Assembly (NCBI RefSeq): GCF_005502935.1 | Contig: NZ_SCMP01000004.1 | Span: 186,001 to 250,000 of the forward strand | Reading direction: 5' to 3' | Source of the DNA: Pseudomonas sp. 2FG | GTDB taxonomy: Bacteria; Pseudomonadota; Gammaproteobacteria; Pseudomonadales; Pseudomonadaceae | DNA: 64,000 nt | Shown: piece after piece, positions 59,572 through 64,000 of the stretch | Layout: every line of letters begins with the position of its first letter | Numbering within the stretch: position 1 is the first letter of the stretch | Notes under the pieces: model-generated | What the model was told of the DNA's origin: nothing | Seen by the model: only the letters and a program-made list of their open reading frames with translations | Databases searched by the model: none | Position numbers and translations under genes: made by a program

Positions 59572-61110
59572 TTACAACGCCGCCCTTCGGGCAAAGTCTT
59601 TCAAGCGGAACCCCAGCAACGCCAGCATGCCGAAATAGGCGACGACCCCGGCAACGACGAGAATTCCCAAGCGGATGAACCGCGCCAGCATGTCACCCTG
59701 CTCCCAGGCCGGCATAAAGTGCATGACACCCAACAACACTGCCGACATGACCAACACGGCGGCAATCAACTTAGCTAAAAACGTCCCCCAGCCAGGTTGC
59801 GGCTCGAACAGCTGCTGCTTGCGCAACTGCCAATACAGCAGACCGGCATTGATACAGGCGCCCAGACCGATGGCCAGGGCCAGCCCGGCGTGACGCAGCG
59901 GAAAGACAAAGGCCAGATTCATCAACTGGGTGACGACCAGGGTAAACAGTGCAATTTTGACCGGGGTGCGGATGTTTTGCCGGGCGTAAAACCCCGGAGC
60001 CAGCACCTTGACCAGAATGATCCCCAACAAACCTACCGAGTAGGCGATCAACGCGCGCTGGGTCATTTCCGCATCGAGGGCGGTGAATTTGCCGTACTGA
60101 AAGAGTGAGACCGTCAGCGGCTCCGAGAGAATCGCCAGCGCCAAGGCACAAGGCAGCGCCAGCAATAAACAGAGCCGCAGCCCCCAGTCCAGCAGGCGCG
60201 AATATTCATGCGTGTCGTTACCCGCATAGGTTCTCGACAGCGCCGGCAACAAAATCGTCCCCAGCGCCACCCCCAGAACCCCTGCAGGCAGCTCCATCAG
60301 GCGATCGGCGTAATACATCCAGGAGACCGAACCCGCCGCCAGAAACGAGGCGAAGATGGTGTTGATGATCAGCGAGATCTGACTCACCGACACCCCCAGA
60401 ATGGCCGGCCCCATCTGTTTTAACACCCGCCAGACGCCGCGATCCCGCAGATTAAGGCGCGGCAGCACCAGCATGCCGATCTTCTTCAGATGCGGCAGTT
60501 GGTAAACCAGCTGCAAGAAGCCACCAACCAGCACCGCCCAGCCCAGCGCCATCACCGGCGGGTCGAAATAGGGCGTAAGGAACAAAGCGAAGCCAATCAT
60601 GCTGATGTTGAGCAAAGTCGGCACGAAGGCCGGCACCGAGAAGCGGTTCCAGGTATTGAGTATCGCGCCGGCCAACGAGGCGAGCGAGATCAGCAATATA
60701 TAAGGGAAGGTCACGCGCAGCAGCGCCGAGGTCAGCTCGAACTTTTCCGGAGTAGTGGTAAAGCCGGGCGCAGTCACCCAGATAACCCAGGGCGCCGCCA
60801 GCATCCCCAGCACGGTGACTAGCGCCAACACCAAGGTGAGCAAGCCCGACACATAGGCAATGAAGGTACGGGTCGCCTCCTCGCCCTGCTGGCTTTTGTA
60901 TTCCGCCAGAATCGGTACGAACGCCTGCGAGAATGCGCCCTCGGCAAAAATCCGCCGCAGCAGGTTGGGCAGCTTGAAGGCGACAAAAAAAGCGTCCGTG
61001 GCCACGCCAGCGCCAAAAATCCGCGCCACTATGGTATCCCGGACAAAACCCAGCACACGGGAAAGCATCGTCATGGAGCTGACCGCGGCCAGCGACTTGA
61101 GTAAATTCAT
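59572..61110 (-). CDS. murJ: Lipid II flippase MurJ (MviN)
   Basis: A 512-residue MOP-superfamily membrane protein with about 14 membrane segments, which flips lipid II for peptidoglycan synthesis. The N-terminal [19 protein letters not shown] and [29 protein letters not shown] regions (quoted in parts) are diagnostic. Later arginines ([14 protein letters not shown]) and [11 protein letters not shown] also match. It is monocistronic or leads into ribF; it is divergent from rpsT. Confidence 0.97.
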   Translation of the reverse strand: MNLLKSLAAVSSMTMLSRVLGFVRDTIVARIFGAGVATDAFFVAFKLPNLLRRIFAEGAFSQAFVPILAEYKSQQGEEATRTFIAYVSGLLTLVLALVTVLGMLAAPWVIWVTAPGFTTTPEKFELTSALLRVTFPYILLISLASLAGAILNTWNRFSVPAFVPTLLNISMIGFALFLTPYFDPPVMALGWAVLVGGFLQLVYQLPHLKKIGMLVLPRLNLRDRGVWRVLKQMGPAILGVSVSQISLIINTIFASFLAAGSVSWMYYADRLMELPAGVLGVALGTILLPALSRTYAGNDTHEYSRLLDWGLRLCLLLALPCALALAILSEPLTVSLFQYGKFTALDAEMTQRALIAYSVGLLGIILVKVLAPGFYARQNIRTPVKIALFTLVVTQLMNLAFVFPLRHAGLALAIGLGACINAGLLYWQLRKQQLFEPQPGWGTFLAKLIAAVLVMSAVLLGVMHFMPAWEQGDMLARFIRLGILVVAGVVAYFGMLALLGFRLKDFARRAAL

Positions 61111-61310
61111 AGGGCTAGATTTCTACCGCTCGATTAGGTGCTACGACACTCAGGCTCAGCCGCGTGGGCCGCTCCGGCCTTGCGTCAATACTTGAGCTGG
61201 CCATTAACGCCAAGCCAAAGCCGGCGAGTGTAGAACCCAGACATAAATAAATCACGCCCTCATCCCAACCTCGCCCGTCGCCCGCCCTCCGTCAGACAGC
61301 CGAACCACAC

Positions 61311-61339
61311 TTGACAAGGGCAGAACACATCGGCATGAT
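61311..61339 (+). promoter_or_regulatory. Sigma70 promoter of rpsT
   Basis: Consensus TTGACA (61311-61316) and CATGAT (61334-61339) are 17 bases apart, 51 bases before the rpsT start. Confidence 0.7.
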
Positions 61340-61390
61340 TCGCGGCCTTATTTGTTAAGTCATTCCCCAAAGTTTTCGAGGAGCTCGACG

Positions 61391-61669
61391 GTGGCCAATA
61401 CACCTTCTGCCAAAAAACGCGCTAAACAGGCTGAGAAGCGTCGTAGCCATAACGCCAGCCTGCGCTCCATGGTTCGTACCTACATCAAGAACGTGGTCAA
61501 GGCTATCGACGCCAAAGACCTCGAACTTGCCCAGACCGCCTACACTTTGGCTGTGCCAGTAATCGACCGTATGGCCGACAAAGGCATCATCCACAAGAAC
61601 AAAGCAGCACGTCACAAAGGCCGCCTGAATGCCCACATCAAGGCACTCGGCGAAGCTGCTGCAGCTTAA
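61391..61669 (+). CDS. rpsT: 30S ribosomal protein S20
   Basis: A 92-residue basic protein ([55 protein letters not shown]) that binds 16S rRNA early in 30S assembly. It starts with GTG at 61391: the reading before it has no S20 similarity, and GAGGAG precedes it. E. coli rpsT also uses a non-ATG start (UUG) for autoregulation. Terminator follows. Confidence 0.97.
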   Translation: MANTPSAKKRAKQAEKRRSHNASLRSMVRTYIKNVVKAIDAKDLELAQTAYTLAVPVIDRMADKGIIHKNKAARHKGRLNAHIKALGEAAAA

Positions 61670-61681
61670 GTCTGACGCACT

Positions 61682-61710
61682 AAAAAAACCGACCTGATGG
61701 TCGGTTTTTT
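61682..61710 (+). terminator. Rho-independent terminator of rpsT
   Basis: AAAAAACCGACC and GGTCGGTTTTTT form a perfect stem with TGAT loop. Confidence 0.9.
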
Positions 61711-61730
61711 ATTGCCTGGAGAAAAGCAAG

Positions 61731-61752
61731 AACCCGGACCAAGATCCGGGTT
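61731..61752 (-). terminator. Putative terminator of creA
   Basis: AACCCGGA and TCCGGGTT pair around CCAAGA. On the minus strand it is followed by CTTGCTTTTC, giving a moderate U-run after creA. Confidence 0.6.
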
Positions 61753-61764
61753 AGCGATTGGCGC

Positions 61765-62238
61765 TTAAGACTTTTCCGGCCAGGGCAGGATCGGGATCGC
61801 AGTCACCGCATTCTGCGGACTACCCTCGATCACCCGGTCGCTGTAGACCAGATAGACCAGGGTATTGCGCTTACGATCGAAGAACCGCACCACCTGCATG
61901 GTCTTGAACACCAGGGAGGTGCGCTCCTGGAATACCACTTCACCCTCTTTCAACTCAGAGACGAAGCGAATCGCCCCGACCTGACGACAGGCGATCGAAG
62001 CCTCGGCCCGATCCTCTGCCAGACCCAAGCCACCCTTGACGCCGCCGGTCTTGGCCCGCGACAGGTAACAGGTCACGCCTTCGACCTTGGGATCGTCAAA
62101 CGCCTCGACGACGATCTTGTCGTTCGGCCCCACCCACTTGAACACCGTGGAGACCTGACCGACCTCCTCCGCACTCACCCCAGACGACAGCAGCGGCAAC
62201 ACCAGCAGCGCACCCAGCAATCCATTAGCTATTCGCAT
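61765..62238 (-). CDS. creA: CreA family periplasmic protein
   Basis: A 157-residue exported protein. Signal peptide [20 protein letters not shown] with cleavage near VSAEE. The family signatures are [43 protein letters not shown] (quoted in parts) and [24 protein letters not shown]. The start is ATG 62238 with AAGGAG eight bases upstream; the TTG at 62244 lies closer to the site. Function is unknown. It sits between proB and rpsT on the minus strand, 34 bases after proB. Confidence 0.9.
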   Translation of the reverse strand: MRIANGLLGALLVLPLLSSGVSAEEVGQVSTVFKWVGPNDKIVVEAFDDPKVEGVTCYLSRAKTGGVKGGLGLAEDRAEASIACRQVGAIRFVSELKEGEVVFQERTSLVFKTMQVVRFFDRKRNTLVYLVYSDRVIEGSPQNAVTAIPILPWPEKS

Positions 62239-62272
62239 CAGCAAACTCCTTGCCGCCCGCAGGCAGACTCAC

Positions 62273-63394
62273 TCATACCAGAATCAAATTGTCGCGATGC
62301 ACCAGCTCCGGCTCATCGACGTAACCCAGCAGTTTTTCGATAGCATCCGACGGCTGGCCGACGATTTTCTGCGCCTCGGCCGCGCTGTAGTTCGCCAGGC
62401 CGCGCGCCACTTCGCGCCCATCTGGTCCGACGCACACCACCATTTCGCCGCGGCGGAAGCCGCCCTGCACGGCCTTCACCCCAACCGGCAACAGGCTCTT
62501 GTGCCCTTGCTGCAAGGCCTTCACCGCCCCCGCATCCAACACCAGGGTGCCGCGCGTCTGCAGATGCCCGGCCAGCCACTGCTTGCGCGCCGCCAGCAAG
62601 CCGCGCTCCGGCGTCAGCAGCGTACCGAGACGCTCGCCCGCCTTAAGTCGGGCCAATACGCGCTCGATGCCACCACCAACGATAATCGTGTGCGCCCCGG
62701 AACGCGCCGCCAGCCGCGCCGCGCGCAGCTTGGTCTGCATGCCGCCACGCCCCAACGCGCCGCCCGTGCCGCCCGCCACCGCATCCAGCGCCGGATCGTC
62801 CGCACGGGCTTCGTGGATCAATTGGGCATCGGGATTGTGCCGCGGATCGGCATCGAACATGCCATCGCGGTCGGTGAGGATAACCAGCAGGTCAGCCTCA
62901 ACCAGGTTGGCCACCAGCGCGGCCAGGGTATCGTTGTCGCCGAAACGGATCTCGTCGGTGACCACAGTGTCATTCTCGTTGATCACCGGAATCGCACCGA
63001 GCTCGACCAGGGTGCGCAAGGTGCTGCGCGCATTCAGGTAACGCTTGCGATCGGACAGATCGTCATGGGTCAGCAATATCTGCGCGGTATGCCGACCATG
63101 CTGGGCAAAACTGGACTCCCAAGCCTGCACCAACCCCATCTGCCCCACCGCTGCCGCCGCCTGCAACTCATGGATGGCGCTGGGGCGCGAACTCCAGCCC
63201 AGCCGACTCATACCGGCCGCCACCGCCCCGGAGGACACCAGCACCAGCTCTACGCCCGCCTCGCGCAGCGCGACCATCTGCTCGACCCACACCGCCATGG
63301 CCGCCCGATCCAGGCCGCGCCCATCAGCCGTCAGCAGCGCACTGCCGATTTTCACCACCCAGCGCCGTGCGCCCGTCACCTTGTCCCGCATCAT
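62273..63394 (-). CDS. proB: Glutamate 5-kinase
   Basis: A 373-residue proline-synthesis kinase. The amino-acid kinase domain has [68 protein letters not shown] (quoted in parts) and [17 protein letters not shown]-terminal PUA domain (about 280-370) is present. Two adjacent ATGs (63394, 63391) both fit; AAGG lies upstream. The frame runs on without similarity to 63493. Confidence 0.97.
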   Translation of the reverse strand: MMRDKVTGARRWVVKIGSALLTADGRGLDRAAMAVWVEQMVALREAGVELVLVSSGAVAAGMSRLGWSSRPSAIHELQAAAAVGQMGLVQAWESSFAQHGRHTAQILLTHDDLSDRKRYLNARSTLRTLVELGAIPVINENDTVVTDEIRFGDNDTLAALVANLVEADLLVILTDRDGMFDADPRHNPDAQLIHEARADDPALDAVAGGTGGALGRGGMQTKLRAARLAARSGAHTIIVGGGIERVLARLKAGERLGTLLTPERGLLAARKQWLAGHLQTRGTLVLDAGAVKALQQGHKSLLPVGVKAVQGGFRRGEMVVCVGPDGREVARGLANYSAAEAQKIVGQPSDAIEKLLGYVDEPELVHRDNLILV

Positions 63395-63454
63395 CGTCCA
63401 ACCTTGGTCAGCGAGCGACGCGACCAGCCCGGCGCCACCCTTGCGATTAGTCAG

Positions 63455-63482
63455 CACAACGCCGCTATTCAGCGGCGTTGTG
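63455..63482. other. Hairpin between obg and proB
   Basis: CACAACGCCGCT and AGCGGCGTTGTG form a perfect 12-base-pair stem with loop ATTC in the 95-base gap after obg. No U-run follows, so it may be a weak terminator or an RNA-processing site. Confidence 0.5.
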
Positions 63483-63489
63483 GTTTCAC

Positions 63490-64000
63490 TCAATCCCGGA
63501 CGTAGATAATTTCCGGGCCATCATCGTCATCTTCTTCGTCATCGAAGTCATCATCGCCGAGATCATCGACGCTCTTCACCCCGGCCCGACGCAGCGCACG
63601 CTGATCATCCAGCGCCTGCAACTGGGCACGCGCTTCGTCTTCGATGCGCTGATCCAGCTCAGCCAGTTCTTCGGCGTATTGCGGCTCTTCCGCAAGGCGC
63701 AGGGTACGCTCTTCCAGGTAGCGCATGATGTCATAGCAGAGCTTCTCGGTACCTTCGCTACCGATGGCGGAAATCACATACACCGGCCCGGTCCACTCCA
63801 GACGCTCGGTAATCTCCTTGACCCGCGCCTCTTGTTCTTCTTCGAGGATCTGATCGGACTTGTTCAGCACCAGCCAGCGATCACGCTCGGCCAGCGACGG
63901 GCTGAACTTGGTCAATTCATTGACAATGGTCTCGGCCGCGTCGGCCGGATCGGTCAGATCCAGCGGCGCCATGTCCACCAGATGCAGCAGCAGACGCGTA
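63490..64000 (-). CDS. obg: GTPase ObgE/CgtA, 3' part
   Basis: The C-terminal 169 or so residues of the ribosome-associated GTPase; the coding sequence continues past the right edge. Visible are the G4 motif VLNKSD, the G5 region [11 protein letters not shown], and the acidic C-terminal tail ([16 protein letters not shown]) typical of Pseudomonas Obg. The N-terminal Obg fold and P-loop are outside the window. It precedes proB on the same strand. Confidence 0.94.
   Translation of the reverse strand, partial: TRLLLHLVDMAPLDLTDPADAAETIVNELTKFSPSLAERDRWLVLNKSDQILEEEQEARVKEITERLEWTGPVYVISAIGSEGTEKLCYDIMRYLEERTLRLAEEPQYAEELAELDQRIEDEARAQLQALDDQRALRRAGVKSVDDLGDDDFDDEEDDDDGPEIIYVRD

Noticed and set aside
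62297..63505. 402-codon plus-strand frame opposite proB
   Set aside because: Antisense shadow of glutamate kinase.

Overview
This 64 kb window is chromosomal DNA of a Pseudomonas-type gammaproteobacterium. The evidence is high GC, Shine-Dalgarno-led genes, and a gene order (speC, ampED, nadC, pilABCD, coaE, yacG, ndh, a tRNA trio, clpB, pgeF, rluD, bamD, pilSR, thiO, fimTU-pilVWXY1E, ispH, fkpB, lspA, ileS, ribF, murJ, rpsT, creA, proB, obg) that I know from Pseudomonas aeruginosa and relatives. No prophage, insertion sequence, CRISPR array or origin was seen. Species cannot be fixed from the sequence alone.

Layout. 1-3 kb: the end of an oligopeptide ABC transporter ATPase and a 5-oxoprolinase operon (pxpABC). 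3-9 kb: a siderophore/iron module (piuA receptor, piuC dioxygenase, piuB-type membrane flavoreductase) with a promoter overlapped by a Fur-box-like palindrome. 9-20 kb: speC, prfC, a DUF559 nuclease gene embedded in repeat hairpins, tatD-like, a ROK kinase, ampE-ampD, a large DUF1631 gene and nadC. 19.8-25.8 kb: the main type IV pilus locus (tfpX/Z-like accessory gene, pilA, and divergent pilBCD-coaE-yacG). 26-30 kb: small and hypothetical genes, a MOSC pseudogene and ndh. 30.4-30.6 kb: tRNA-Lys, tRNA-Pro and tRNA-Asn. 30.8-39 kb: a second DUF1631 gene with a PilZ gene, clpB, pgeF-rluD and bamD. 39-46 kb: nadE, PP0621-family, pilS-pilR, thiO. 45.4-53.7 kb: the minor pilin and PilY1 cluster. 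53.7-64 kb: ispH-fkpB-lspA-ileS-ribF-murJ, rpsT, creA, proB and the 3' part of obg.

How it works together. Nearly the whole core of type IV pilus production sits here: major pilin, assembly ATPase, platform protein, prepilin peptidase, the PilS/PilR regulators, the minor pilins and PilY1. A -24/-12 promoter upstream of pilA is the expected target of PilR with sigma54. Two DUF1631 paralogues, one paired with a PilZ protein, flank the pilin locus and are the best candidates for an uncharacterised system. PilY1 is unusually large because three repeated beta-rich modules interrupt its von Willebrand A domain. Other oddities are the MOSC pseudogene, a low-GC patch in pilC, dispersed hairpin repeats, and the DUF559 gene whose stop codon lies in a repeat loop.
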